A stretch of DNA of 64,000 nucleotides, taken from Pterobdella sp. o SKG-2022 (lineage: Eukaryota > Annelida > Clitellata > Hirudinida > Piscicolidae). Below the pieces are notes generated by a model. It saw nothing but the letters and a program-made list of their open reading frames with translations, was not told where the DNA came from and did not search any database. Positions 24,431-43,229 of this stretch are shown one piece after another (within the stretch, counting starts at the first letter, position 1; the number at the start of each line of letters is the position of its first letter). Location of the stretch: NCBI GenBank assembly GCA_964035795.1, contig OZ038322.1, positions 21,685,918 through 21,749,917 of the forward strand. Reading direction: 5' to 3'. The translations under genes and the position numbers were made by a program.

Positions 24431-26714
24431 AAATAAACAACCACGTTTTTGCGATCAAAGTTCGCCTGTTCATTAAACCTTCGTCAACATTTTCACATCG
24501 CAGCAAAGCTATAGCACACATCTCGACAAACTCACAATAATATGTTTGAGTAGTTAGTGTTTACTCATAAAAAATGAAAAAATTAAGCTACTGAGATATG
24601 AGTGGAAGTGTTGCTGATTAGTTTAGTTTTGCACAACAGAAAACTTTTATTGAATAAATCGTCTTTTTGGATGCTCAACAAAATAAGCATTTGAAAAGAA
24701 ATTTATATGAGGTTAATAAATCAATAATGATTTTATAAAGACATCAAGCTATTTTTTGTTTTTTTTTTGTTTCGGTTATTTATCGCCCAATCAAATATGG
24801 TTTTGTGAGTTTGTCGAGATGTGTGTTTAATCTTGCTGCGATAAAAAACTGGTGGATGAAGGTTCTTCCCTTTCAAGTGTGTACCAAGGTAAAAAAAAAA
24901 TGATTCATCTCATCAAATGAGAAAAATATAATTTTTTATAACCAATAACCAAAAGTATGAAATGGTCGTAAACTATTTTAGGGACGTCATGTGCTTTATA
25001 ATGTTATGCGGTATTTATAAAGCGCTTTTTCTTATAGATCAAAACGCTTGCTACAAATTTAATGTATGTGGAACAGTGTGCTAATTGTCAGCCCACGCGG
25101 GATCGTACCCAGTAACTTTTAGATAATTAGTCTAATGCTCAACCATTAAGCTATAGGGGCTGACCTTTATTTTGTTCGATTTAACTAATATGTATGAAGT
25201 TATGTTTTGAAAAGACATTTTTTTTAATCACCTAATTTTCGCAAATAATTTTTTAAAATAATATACTGTTCTACCTACAATTTTCAGGCTGTCATTTTCA
25301 TAAGTAGTTTTAGAATATATAAAAGTCGACTATTTAGTTAACACATAAAAAAAACATCAACTAAGTGAACGTGGCACGTTTCATGTTACCGCTCTCAAAC
25401 TTCTTACAATCTTCATAGCCTCCAGCCGAGAGGCAGCATCGGCTTTTTGATGAGTTTTTTTTATTTTCCAGTTTTTGGAATAAATCTGTTGAGAAAAGAG
25501 CATCCCATCCAGCATGGCTACACAACACTTCATCTGAGTTGGGGATTAGATGTTAGAGTTTCTATACTGGTGCATTTCGTCTTCAAAAGCTCAGAGTCAG
25601 TGATTTATTAACGCCATTTTATACTAAGGAGTAATGTAAGCGTGAGTAATGTTGATAAAAAAGCTTTAAATTTTTATAGTGCTTACTGCACATCGCAATG
25701 TTTCACAAGCACAAAAAGTCCAGCCACACGCCCCAATTACAAAATACTTTGAACTTCGTCAGCAATAACTTACACATTGAACCATCTGTACATACATAAA
25801 TTTGTATAAATTTTAACAAATTCATTATTATGAAAATGAAATATTTTGAAGCAAAAATATTTAAAAACAAATATGTATGGTGAAGGGGAGCGAGGAAAGT
25901 GAAGTTAAAACAGACTGCTTAAACACTTTTGTTTAATTTTATAAGTTTTACCTGAATTAATTTCGAATTAAAGTTAAAATTTTGTTTTGAAGTAAATAAA
26001 TTAAGTAATTTAAATTATCAAAGTAGAAAATTTCGACATAATTTGTTTTGACTGATGTTGGATTTTGTAGGTAGTACAACGATCTAACCTATTATAGTTT
26101 AAGCTGATTGAAATAAAAATAAAATAAAAAAAGCTAACTACCTAAAGTTTATAGCTGGTTTAAAATCGAATTAAATATATTCAAAAATGCTTTTATGGAA
26201 TTTTAATGTTTAAAATCAGATAAAATCATAAGAGATGAACAACTTGAGTATAGAACTTTTTATTGTGACGATAGTAATGGAAGTTTTTTGGTATGATAAT
26301 TATAATGAAACTCACAAAAATCAGCAGTTATAATTGTTTTTTGAAATTTTTTTGGAAAAAAACTGTCTCCATTTGGCTAAAAGTATATTTCGTTTAGAAT
26401 ATTTAGACATCGCTTTTATTATATGAAAGTTTTCAAAATTTCGATAAAATCTTTTGTTTCAATTAATATTGTTTTTGCTAATTGATTAATTCAATAAAAT
26501 ATTTTTACTGATAAAAATATTTGTTCTATATTGTCTGAATATTTCTATTGTGTGAATTATTAAAAAAATAACAACAGAAGTCTTAGTAGTCTTTGGTAAT
26601 AAAATTCGCATCTTGCTCTAGAAAAAATTAATTTAACTGTATGTATCGCGGGATTTGTTGAATGATTTCCGTTCATATTGAATTTTAAAACCAAATTGTT
26701 CTATAATTTAATTC
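24431..26714. other. Intergenic region between the inverted duplication and Scm
   Basis: No gene seen except a SINE copy at 25010-25168. 25360-25620 is less AT-rich than its surroundings but shows no convincing open frame. The last kilobase is the upstream region of Scm; no TATA box could be singled out. Confidence 0.55.
25010..25168 (-). mobile_element. tRNA-derived SINE, copy 1
   Basis: On the minus strand it begins with a tRNA-like head (TATAGCTTAATGG as A box, GGGTACGATCC as B box, anticodon arm TTAGA/TCTAA) and continues into a body shared with the copies at 36165 and 53834 (a stretch like CACTGT..., then AGCGCTTTATAAA). Degenerate B box; probably inactive. Confidence 0.7.
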
Positions 26715-32946
<6,232 letters not shown>

Positions 32947-35164
32947 GTGATATGCTTGCGTAATGATGTCTCAAATAGGTTTTTGGTCAACTTGCGATTT
33001 CAATGTTTTATGCTGGATTTGAAGACCGATCGTGGCTTTTTTGGAGTCTTATTCAAAGATTGTGCCGTTTATCACTAAATATTATATTTCTTTACAATTT
33101 CTAACGCATACCTATAAGGATTATTTGGTCAAAGGTTATACGCTGTTTTGAGCAAGTTTATAAGTAAATATTGTATCCCAATTAAAATTCCTGTTAATTT
33201 ATTAGTTTGGGGTTTTGGATGAGTTTTGAACCTTCAGGCATTTCCCATTGTAAAGTTTTATGTATCAATTTAACATTTTGTTTTCGTCATATTTATTTTT
33301 CTTTAACAGGGATAAAAGTTATTTTTTACTATGAAAATAGTACTTTCCGCTTCAATTATTGTAATACCCATAATAACTTTTTCATAGGGTTATTTATATT
33401 TGAAATTTTTACATTTAATTTTTGAATTTTTATGTAAAAATGAACAATTTTCAATTACATCACCAATTTTTCCAATCAATTGAATTTTCATTCTTCCAAT
33501 GCTGTTTATTTCACTCGGTGTTCTATCGAAAATTCCTAGAACAGTAGTGTTACACCGATCCACAAACTGAAGGTTTGAGCTAAAATTTTATTTAACATCA
33601 TTAATAGGTGTGCATTTTTTTTACGTGAAAGGTTAAACACAAAATACTTGCTTAGGACTCAAGCCTGGTCTGAGAGGTTATATATCGAGAAACATTGGCA
33701 TGACACTGCTTTTAGAAATACAATTTTTCATCATTGACATTCCTGGGGAAGCTTCGTCGAAGTTTTGGAATGATTAAGTCACAAAACGATACTTCCGGAG
33801 AACCCGTGATTAAAATATTTTGAAATATCATTGAAAGCGACATTTAGTTTGTTTATAAAGATTACCGTTGAGATTCTTAACAAGCAAACCTAACCGACAA
33901 TTTCAAGCAGTGGTAAGTGGATTTGTGGAACTTTAGCTTAAAAATTAAAAATAAAGTAAGAACAAAAAAAACAGTGTTCATTAGTAAGGCTGGCTTACAT
34001 TAAAATTTAAAAATAATAGTTAAGTTGGAAAGTTTACTGAGATTCAATGTCATTAAGTTAATGAATAGCATTCAATTAGAACGCCTTCAACTGCCTAATC
34101 GTGCCATTTGCTGTGCTTACCTTAAATAATTTATTAAAACGACCAACAAAGGTTTTAAGCTCAAATTTAGTAAAAAGTATAATAATCATCAATAGATATT
34201 CATTGAGCAAATCATTAGACAATTCGCATTCAAAACATGACGGCTCCAAATTGAAATGAAACATTGATAGCTCTGGAGAGAAAAGCTGAAACTGCTGTCA
34301 AGGGCAAGCATTCGCAATTCCAAAACCACAAGAATCTAAGCATCTTTCAACCATCTGAACTGCTCACGACAAGAACATAGTATAATCACAGATTTTAGTT
34401 TCAAAGCGGAACTTATTAACACTATCCGAATATGGGCGTATATCAGTTTTTCAAACCTATTTGATTCATAATATAAACGAGTTATCAGAAAACTTTCGAT
34501 TTTTCGTTGTTTTAGTCGATGAAGCCAAACTAAGCAATACAAATTTCGTATCAACCTGCCTTGGCCAATACATGGATGTTTGAACTATGACGCGAAAGTG
34601 AATGTTCGTGTTTTAGTTATCCAAACACCATATGATTTCATTTTTTATTTTGAACAACTGCGGCGTGGTATATCTTGAAACAATAAAAAGGGAAACAAAC
34701 ACAAAGTATTTACTTATTTAAACCACAGAGCATTTCGTGAAAAAAATTTTGCGTTATCAAGTGATAATATAAGATTTCATCATCACTTGATAATGTAAGA
34801 GTTTTTACAAGTTAATCAGTCGATTTTTAGATCTTCTTGATGAAAATTTTTCTTATTCACCCAGTATCTTACTCAAACTCGTTCAACAGTTTCTCCCATA
34901 TTTATCCCAACCACTCTAGCCTGACCTCATTTGCTGATAAAAAACGAAGTATTCGAGAATCACAAAACTTAGTCAATAGTTTTAACACTTAGATAAATTT
35001 TGTTTTTCTCTTAATTAAAAGTGAAACAAGATGACTCACTTTTTTAGTAATTTGAAATTTAATATTGAACGTGATGCAATGAAAAATAATACAAAAATCT
35101 GAGTTTTCTATATTTTATTAGAATTTCAAAATTCAAAAATTAAGAATAAAGCTTTCAAAATCAA
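32947..35164. other. Intergenic region downstream of Scm
   Basis: No gene supported. 33207-33425 (+) is a chance open frame. 34738-34815 holds a small fold-back with TTATCAAGTGATAATATAAG and CACTTGATAATGTAAG. 34836-34900 is near-identical to 44816-44883, that is, the 3' flank of peptide gene copies 1 and 3 is part of the same duplication. Confidence 0.55.
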
Positions 35165-36640
35165 AATAGAATGATTAATTCATTAAACCGACATATAGAT
35201 TCTGCATTGTCAGCGCAGTACTGTGTGGGTTCTTAAAAACTGTGAAATATTTCAACTTATTATAATTCATCAATAATACATAACAGCTTGGAAACTTACA
35301 TCTATATTTCAAGTTCAAGAAATCAAAAAAAATAACTTTATCTCTTTTGCACAAATCTGACATAGTTGCTTGAAAGTTTCAAATAAAATGTAAAACCAAC
35401 CATTTGTATTTATTTTCTTGATCTTGATTGTTGCATATATGTTCATTCACCATTTGTTGGCAAGCTTTTTTAGGATTTCTATACTGTAAGTTATATCAAT
35501 CATATGTAACCATTTATAATGTTTTTGAGCAAATAGCTGAATATAAAACAGAATAATTTATTTTGATTGATTCAATTTAAAGTTAATTTTGCTTTAATTT
35601 TTTTTTCAAAAAAGGGAAATTATTTTTTATAATTTAACGAATGATATCACCTTGCATAGACATTCTCCATTTGATTTTGTTTCCGGCTTACAGAGCTCTA
35701 AAAATGGTTAAAAATTGTATGACAAAATTTAAAATGTCAAGTCTTTAGTTATTTGTGAATAGTTAGTCTAAAAATTGTATATTATAAAAAACAAGAAAAT
35801 ATTTGACTTTTTTATTTTGACGAAGCTTTTCGACTATTCTATATCATTATTAGGTAACTAATGAGTACATATTGTAAACAAGATGCGGTCAACGTTGTCA
35901 AGACAACTTCTTTGTAGTGTAATTGCAATGGAATTTTCAGAGACATCTTATATATGTTTTGTAGAGTAGTTAAACTTCAAAAAAATCAATTGAAGATCCA
36001 TGCATTTATTTAAAATAAAAGCTAAAAGCTATAATTTTTGATAAGTAGAGCCTTATCATAAAACTTTAGCATCTATATATACTCATCGAAAATTATAGCT
36101 TTTAGCTTTTATTTTAGGTAAATGTATGAATCCTCAATTGATGTTTTTAATGTTTAATGTAATGGGCTATTTATAGGGCGCTTTTTTTATAGATCAGAGC
36201 ACTTGCTAAAATTTATCGTGATGAAAATACACTGTGGAGCAGGTGTTAATTGTTGGCCTAGATGGGATCGAATACGGTAACTTGATAGTCTAATTCTTTA
36301 CCCCTAAGCTAAAAGAGCCGTTAGAATTAACATTCATTAATTACCTGACGATGATATAGAATACATCAAAAAGCTTCGTCAAAATAAAAAATTCAAATAT
36401 TCTCGTGTTTTTATGATTCTTAGATTTATTACTTGGCAATGGAGGTATGGTCGGTGGTCGTGCATGTGGATAATGCGTAACTCCACTCGACTGAGGGAAT
36501 AATCGTTTCAACATTCAAATAATTATTAGTTGGTTTTTCCAAACTGCGAAATTATAAAAAAAATTACACTTTTTTACCTCAACACAGAACAAAGCAATGA
36601 AAAGGACGAGGGTGAAGACAGCTACTTTGAACAGATTCAT
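35165..36640 (-). CDS. Secreted cysteine-rich peptide gene, copy 1
   Basis: Supported exons: 36640-36578, 36490-36433, 35697-35651, 35483-35401 (phases 0, 1, 0, 2), with further coding or 3' UTR exons likely in 35363-35165. I do not recognise the family. Exon 1 is a textbook signal peptide (MNLFKVAVFTLVLFIALFC) followed by Val-Glu. Exon 2 gives a short Pro-rich segment starting SSGVTHYPHARPP. Exons 3 and 4 give cysteines spaced C-x9-C-x-C (ending CLCK) and C-x8-C; the terminal region holds a further C-x7-C in one frame. A TATA-like box lies 31 bp upstream of the ATG. The same exon layout occurs in two more copies, and substitutions keep the cysteines, so it is a real gene. An antimicrobial, venom-like or other extracellular peptide is possible; nothing decides between them. 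Intron 2 has a MITE-like insertion. The last splice junctions are unresolved. Confidence 0.68.
35790..36413. mobile_element. MITE-like element with about 75 bp inverted ends, carrying a nested SINE
   Basis: The left end (35793-35868, with TTTTATTTTGACGAAGCTTTT and TATTCTATATCATTATTAGG) is the near-complement of the right end (36338-36413). It lies in intron 2 of peptide gene copy 1 and has no counterpart in copies 2 and 3. Inside are a 35-bp-class hairpin (36020-36110) and a SINE (36165-36320). No transposase is encoded. Confidence 0.65.
36165..36320 (-). mobile_element. tRNA-derived SINE, copy 2 (nested in MITE-like element)
   Basis: Same head and body as the copies at 25010 and 53834, more decayed: the A box reads TTAGCTTAGGGG on the minus strand and the anticodon arm is interrupted. 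Body match includes CTCCACAGTGTATTTTC and AAAAAAAGCGCC. Confidence 0.65.
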
Positions 36641-36670
36641 GGTAATGACCGTTAAATGATTTTTAGACCC

Positions 36671-36678
36671 GATTATAT
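36671..36678 (-). promoter_or_regulatory. TATA-like box of peptide gene copy 1
   Basis: Minus strand ATATAATC, 31 bp before the ATG. The corresponding sequence in copies 2 and 3 is TATATAATC at nearly the same distance, which supports a promoter element with a very short leader. Confidence 0.55.
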
Positions 36679-38959
36679 GAACTGGAAACACAAAGAGCAG
36701 GCAGTTTGTTTAAGCGATCATTGATTGAAATACTAGCGTAACATTTGATTGATGGGCGCAATGGTTTCTTATCTTCATGTCAAATAGATAATCAAACCAC
36801 AACTTATATATTATATTTTGTGTGTGCGGGTTGACGTGAGCACAAAGAATCATTGTTTCAAAAAAAAAACATTTTTGCAAATTTTCAACGAAAAAAGTAT
36901 TTATTGAAAAGGTGTAACGATAAATTTGAAACGAAATTATCAAATGGTGGTTGAATTTTAAAATGAAAATTTTAAATTGAATTGATAAAAAACAGGATAA
37001 TATAAAAGCAAAATCAAATGAATAAAAAAAATATTTTATTGGGGGAATCGAGGTATAATAATCAAAATATAAAGCTAATGAAAATCGTTTAATCTTGCAT
37101 TTGATTATAAAATAATCGAAAATGTGTTTTGATTGGTTAAAAGCTTTTTTGTCGAGTGAATATTATTGTATCATAAGGATCTTTTTAATAATTTCAGATT
37201 AATTTCAAAATCTTTTAATGATTTTATAATTCCGTATTTATGTGAAGATTATTCAATAATTGATATCCGAGTAATTAAAGGAAAAAAGCATTTTATCTGT
37301 ACTTGAAAGACAAGCACTTGACGATTTCATTATACATATTTAATAGCTTTATGGGCGAGCCAATAGCATTGAAGAAGAATTTGTACCAATCATAGAATTT
37401 CAAAAAAATTGTGAAAGTACTGAAATAATCTTTTTTTTTACATTCGTATCTGAAAAAAACTTTTTTGTTATTTGAAAAAAAAATATCCATTTCACTTCAA
37501 GAACACTATATTCAAGAAAATTTATTTGCATACACTTGGATCGACTTTTTGTAAACTTCACAAATATCTAAAAATTCTGATACATTGATATTTTTATAAA
37601 AATAAACTAACATTTTACAACTAACAAAGCCTTTTGTACAATTCGTGAATATTTAAACATTTTGATACATGAATGTTTCCAAGAAAAGAAACATTTTTCA
37701 ACTAACAAAGCCTATGATTGGTTCAATCTGCTTTACTCTTATTGGCTAAAGTTAAAGCAGATAAATATGTGCAAGGTAAGTAGGAACTTCTTTACTTAAA
37801 TCTCTAAAAAGCTTATCCAATGGCCGCTATTTCCAGGAAATGTCTGTGAGTCCCCGCAAGATGTTGTTGCACTGTTTCATGACTTGACTCACATGTCGAA
37901 TGTTTTTATTAAATATTTGTTGGCGATTGTACCTACCTCCAGAAAGGTGGGTAAGGAAGTTTTCTTCAGTCTGTACTTTCGCCTGGTGTTTCGGTGTCAG
38001 ACAGTTACTGCTATATTCCTTGTGAAAAAGACCATTTGGAATCTCAGTGTGTTGAAGATGAGGTGTTTGCATGGGACTCATCTGCTAACTTAAGTGGTCT
38101 TCATCTCAAAAGTAAATGCCACATTTTTTTTTCCGATGTGGAGCTGAAGGAAGAGATCCAGCTGCATGGTTCTAAGGTAGCCTAGTCAGCTGTTATTAAT
38201 TCCGAGATGCTAAGGTTGCTTCTGTTTAGGTCTCGAAACGAGTGTTTTGGGAAGCTATCAATGAGCAGTTGTTTATTTTTATCTTCAAGCCAGTCGGAAA
38301 TGGATCGTCTTCTGAGTTAACTCTTTGTGAGCTCATCTCAGAATAGTTATTGGGCATTAAAATTTCTACAAGTCCACCTTGTATGGCTTTCGGTTGGGTC
38401 AGAGTATATTTGAAAAAAGTAGTTAAAAAAATGTAGATTTTTTTAGAAAACACTTGGGATCTTCTGGCTGTAGATGTTAGGATCTATTGCCTTTCGACAT
38501 GAACTGTGTTTGATGTCTTGGCCAAAATGAAAAAACTGCCTTGACGAACGTAGGCCACACCTACGATATTATCTGGTCCCGCTGTAAGGACGGTCTTGAT
38601 GTATTGCGTCATAGAAAGGAATGAAGGCAGTAGGGTCCTCGAGGTCTAGTTTAGTTTCTTGTAAAAAAATAATTTCAAATTTTTTTTTTTTGCTAGTACC
38701 TTCAGTTTAGTCCTCTTAGTTGTGATGAAGTCACAACAAGGTGGTCTTATAGCAATTTCACACTTTCTTCATCTTTGAAAACACATGCCAGACACTATAG
38801 GAAAGGTGAAGTTGGACTTTTGGCCAATTATAGTCTTAAAAAATCTTTTATATGCATAGTGAACAAATTAAATGATATTAAAAAATGAATTTCAACTGAT
38901 TATGAACCATAAATTCAGTTTTAATGACTCTTAATTTTGTTTCAACCAAATTGGCTTTA
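36679..38959. other. Intergenic region between peptide gene copies 1 and 2
   Basis: No gene supported. 37830-38640 is clearly less AT-rich than its surroundings and has overlapping open frames on both strands (for example minus 38081-37827), which suggests a decayed coding or transposon sequence, but no motif could be matched. Confidence 0.5.
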
Positions 38960-40383
38960 TTTAAAAATAGCAATAAATTTCCATTACTGTGTGGGCTCTT
39001 AAGGACTGTAAGTATTTCAACGTTTTTAGACTCAACAATACATAACAGCCTTCAAAAAACATATCTATTATTTCACGTTCAAAATGTTAAAAAATAATTT
39101 AATCTCTATTGTACAACACTGACTTAATTGCTCGAAAATTTTAAAAGAAATACTGAACCAACCATTTGTTTTTTTAGATACTTTTCTTTTGTTGCATGTG
39201 ATTGTCATTTCCATTTTACTACAGAGAGCTGGATTGAGACTATACTGTGAATTATCATAATGATAAGTAAGTTTTATTCAATTTTACACATTTAATCAGG
39301 AAAAGAATAAAGTAGTCAATTGAATTTGAATTATATTTTCTTTTTTGGATAATTCAAGAAATCATTGAGTTATTTTTTTAAATAAAACTTTTTAAAAAAA
39401 TTTTTTTAACTTGCGCAAAAAACTGAAACCTATTACTAATTTAAACATTTAATTATATAGAAGATTCAAAGCAATACTATCAGAGTTAATGTGTTTTTGT
39501 TTATGGGAAATTATCTCACCGGTTGAAATAATTTCAAGTCGGCAATTAGGTTCTCAAAAAATAGTAGCGATTTTCATTAAGTAGGATATGTATATGCCTC
39601 AAATAGAAAAAAACTTTACTTGGTTTATTTTCAATATTCTTTAACACCAACCAAACTTAGTGCCTATAGTTGAAGGCTGCTTTTTTGTTATATCCTGAAT
39701 AATAGTAAACTCTGGTAGCAGGTATTGACAAACTGGTATTTTTCTCATTTGGCTTGAGAGATGATTTTGGTTGAGAATGGCAAGGCAATCTGCACAAGTG
39801 TGATAATGGTGGGTCTTGTATTAAAAATTTTGTTTTACGTTAGTTAGTGCTAGCTGTCTACAAAACTTTGTCCCAAACAAACGGTCTATCTTATATATTA
39901 CATTATCAGTAATATCGAATGACTGCTGTAAACCCTAGTTATCGGGCATGCGCAACAGTATAATATATTGTTTGTTTTAATTTTGAATCAAATTTTGTTT
40001 ATTTCATACAAAACATTGAGAGATTTCTTTAAAAACTTAACGAAAAATGTTACCTGACAATGACATTTTTGTGCTAAAAGTGTACCTTTTTCTTTACAGC
40101 GGTTTTATAATGGTTAAAAAATTTTTTGAGAGTATCCAAAAAATTAAGTTTTGTGTTACTTAAATGTTTTTTTCCGGTATCAGGTTTTGCATGCGGATAA
40201 TACGTAACTCCACTCGACTGTGAGTATAATATTTTCAACACTTAAATTGTAGGCAAGTCTTTTTAAAAACGTAAGTTCTTTAAAAAATTCTTTTAATTAA
40301 AAAAATTTCTACGTTTCTACCTCGACAAAAGACAGAGCGATAAAAAGGACGAGGGTGAAGACAGGTAGCTTGAACAGATTCAT
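38960..40383 (-). CDS. Secreted cysteine-rich peptide gene, copy 2
   Basis: Supported exons: 40383-40321, 40217-40160, 40073-40054, 39244-39163. Signal peptide intact (MNLFKLPVFTLVLFIAL, then SFVE). Exon 2 starts SSGVTYYPHAKP. The acceptor that copies 1 and 3 use for a 47-nt exon 3 is destroyed here; an acceptor further in gives a 20-nt exon that keeps entry and exit phases and the Cys-x-Cys pair (KCHCQ). Exon 4 is 82 nt against 83 in the other copies, keeping its cysteines but changing the exit phase. The following exon homologues (about 39116 and 38984) carry early stops in most joins. The copy is therefore either a shortened peptide or decaying. Function unknown, as for copy 1. Confidence 0.55.
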
Positions 40384-40412
40384 GGTAATGAGTGCTCAAT
40401 GGTTGACAAACT

Positions 40413-40421
40413 GATTATATA
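40413..40421 (-). promoter_or_regulatory. TATA box of peptide gene copy 2
   Basis: TATATAATC on the minus strand, 30 bp before the ATG, conserved with copies 1 and 3. Confidence 0.55.
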
Positions 40422-40514
40422 GACTTGCAAAACAAAGAATAAACACATTACAAAACGACCATTGCTTGAAATACTGGACTGACATTTGATTTGATGGGTA
40501 CATTTTACAGAACA

Positions 40515-40890
40515 ATGATCATTTATTATCCGTCACATCACACCTCAAAGTAAAATTTTTTACTTTTAAAAAATTGATTTTTGATGTGTGATGTGGTAAA
40601 ATGCCATTTTTTTAACAATTTGATATCAAATCGAACTTATTCGAACATGTTTGAAATATTGAACAAACAGTAGCTGGGATTTTCGATATTTTTGGTTTTA
40701 TCGTTAGCCCAAAAAAAGCAGATGTGGCTATGCTTGTATGGTAGTTTTATCAAAGATTATAATAAGTATAAAATATTAAGACCAATGACTTGTTCAAAGT
40801 TAATTAGTTCCAATGTTATTAGTTTAAAGTTTGAACTTCAAAGAAAATGAGGGTTTCATGATGTAGAAAATGAATCTTTGAGTCTTCTTC
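40515..40890 (+). repeat. Dispersed repeat R, copy 1
   Basis: Matches 46978-47290 and 49369-49720 in the same orientation. Starts with an inverted pair (CACATCACACCTCAAAGTAA and TTTGATGTGTGATGTGG) and ends near ATGTAGAAAATGAATCTT. Two of the three copies lie just upstream of a peptide gene. Confidence 0.65.
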
Positions 40891-41786
40891 GACTTCAAGT
40901 CCATATTTTTCGTGTTTATTGGTTTTTATTTTTTAACTGATTTGTTCCTACTTGCAAAAGCAGGTTAATGGAACTATGATATACTGAATTAGGTTTTTTA
41001 TTTGCAAGAAAAAATAAGTAACCAATGCGATAGAAAAATTGCAAGCTGTCCGTCGAAGAAATTAGTGAAAGCATTTATAGTTATTGATTTTATTTTTTGA
41101 TAATTATAATCTTTGATAAGTCTACTATATGAACATAGTTACATCTTCATTGTGTAAATAGTCATACTCAATTTTTTAAAGGGGAAAAATTATCTCATGT
41201 AATCATAATACCTGATAAATGGCTGTTCTGTTTGACTGTACCACTGCACACTTTAAGAGGCAAAGTTTGATAATGTAGAATATTCTTGCAAAAAGTTTCA
41301 TTGATTTTGTTAAATAAAATACTTTTTGATTGCTGCTCTTAACAACGCCCTAGAACTTTCTAATTATCATGGCCTCAAACTTGGATGTAAGTTGTTTGAA
41401 ATACTGTTGCTATCGAAGCTCCATAAAATGAATTACTGAAAAAAAAAATTTCCTTGAAAATCCACAATCGACGCACTCTTTATTTCATCTCAAATGCTCG
41501 AAGAACATTCAAAAAAGCGTCGAAACGTTTATTACACTTTCATTGATATTGAAAAACTCTAAGAACGAACCAAGAAGAGTTATTAAAAAAGCATTTATGG
41601 AAACTTCTCAACGCAAAAATTAATAGGCCTGATCATGAAAATATACTGCCATGAAGCATGTAATCAATTAATGGAAATAAAAGATTCAATAAGGATTGAG
41701 AAAAAAAGCTATTTATTTGCAAAGAAAAAAAACTCAAATGGAACTATATTACAAAATTATAAATAATTTTAGTTCAAACTATACAT

Positions 41787-42908
41787 TCAGTTTTCATGGT
41801 CTTCAATTGATTTTAATGAATTGGCCATATTTACAAGTTGCATAAAATTTTGATCTATGTTGATTTGTTGGTCATTCCAATGTATTGAAGATGGTTGGTG
41901 GAAAATCTGTAAAAAAAATTAATATGTTTGATTTATTCATATTCAAGTAATAACAGCAAAAACAAACATTCTTAAAAGTGAATGAGATCAAAAGTTTTGA
42001 AAAAATAGTATGTAATATTTATAAATAAAATGTTTCCATTGTTTGAAATATATTATCATATAATTAAGTTTTAAGAATATTTCATTTTAGATTATTTTAC
42101 CAAAACTTAGATTGAAATTTTGTCTAAACAATTGAAAAATTTGATTTCCAAGTAGTTTAAATTATAAATTTCTAAATAAAAACCTCATCATCAGAAGCAG
42201 CATTTTTGGAATAATGAAAATGACTACTAAGTTCAGAAGCGAGAGCTGAAGCAATAAGAGCCACACCTCCTAAATGATTTGGGCAAGGATGATACAATCG
42301 ACCAGTTTCAGGGTGTACTGATAATTTTGATGGTTTGAAAACAGTAAATAATTGATCCCCTGCATATAATAAATACCCATTGTCATTTTCTTGAAAGTTG
42401 GTAGAATTTTTTTTGAATTGTTGTAAATTTTTTGCTTCATTAGATGTAATGAGCTTATTTAAAACTATAGGCAATTCTTCACATTTAATATAGTTCATTT
42501 CTACACCACATGGAGAAACAAAAGGAAACTCTTCTCTATAGTCGTATTTGTCATTGATTTTCACTCTTTCAAAAAAAAATTTCAAAAACTTTTTGTCTAA
42601 AATTATATTAAAATTATAGATTTAGTCTTATACTAATACCAAAATTTAAAAGTACCTTTGAAACAAGTTGTAAAGTTTTTAATTTTTGTATCATCCAAGA
42701 ATAACTATAAAAAAGATTATTTATTAAATAAAAATTCAAAATAAGTTTTAGACTAATAAAATACCTGTCCGCGGTGGTCAACCCAATAAAAATATTCCCT
42801 TTTGGCTTTAGAAAGATGTGAAGCTTGACCTTGCACATAATTCACTTTGTTCCGTTTAAAAATTTTGAATATCTTATTTTGTCTAAAACATAATTTTACT
42901 AAAAGCAT
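41787..42908 (-). CDS. C8orf82: C8orf82 / UPF0598 family protein
   Basis: Exons 42908-42765, 42704-42656, 42596-42184, 41906-41787; 241 aa, frame intact. Homologue of human C8orf82, a conserved animal protein whose biochemical role is not established. Matching segments: YVQGQ and REYFYWVDHRGQ at the end of exon 1, LFLDDTKIKNFTTCFKD, EEFPFVSPCGVEMNYIKCE, GRLYHPCP and GGVALIASALASELS. Start chosen at the only ATG upstream in frame; residues 1-30 are basic with no acidic residue, compatible with a mitochondrial presequence. The C-terminal exon (IFHQPSSIHWNDQQ...) fits the family's end. A broken copy of exons 1-2 lies at 49125-49300. All introns GT-AG. The gene is on the same strand as the peptide genes around it, with no sign of shared transcription. 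Confidence 0.9.
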
Positions 42909-43103
42909 TTTGTATAGATTTTTTTAAGCTAAAAAAGGATTTCGATAAATCTAATGAGGCTTAAAAATGATCAACAAAGTTTTCCATTCTAATTTTCAGT
43001 TTTAAAGAAAACTCAACTCAAATATAAAAAATTTGAATAAATTTTTTTGGTTAATAAAAAATATTATTACAAATATATAAGAATGGCACTTTATGATGAA
43101 ACT

Positions 43104-43225
43104 TACCGTCAATTAATGATTTTTTCAAAAGCCAAACCGTAAAATGAATATAATTTCAAAACACTAGTAAGTTTATTAAGATACTTAATAAACTTAATAG
43201 TGTTCTGAAATTATACCGTCAATTA
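43104..43225. repeat. Fold-back flanked by 12-bp direct repeats
   Basis: 43150-43180 pairs with 43183-43213 (TTTCAAAACACTAGTAAG against CTTAATAGTGTTCTGAAA). TACCGTCAATTA occurs at 43104-43115 and again at 43214-43225, which looks like a duplicated target site or part of the element. Confidence 0.55.
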
Positions 43226-43229
43226 TTAC

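Noticed and set aside
35175..35363. 62-aa frame, and its near-copy at 45168-45356, as a separate gene
   Set aside because: They cover the 3' end of peptide gene copies 1 and 3, crossing likely splice sites; similarity comes from the duplication.
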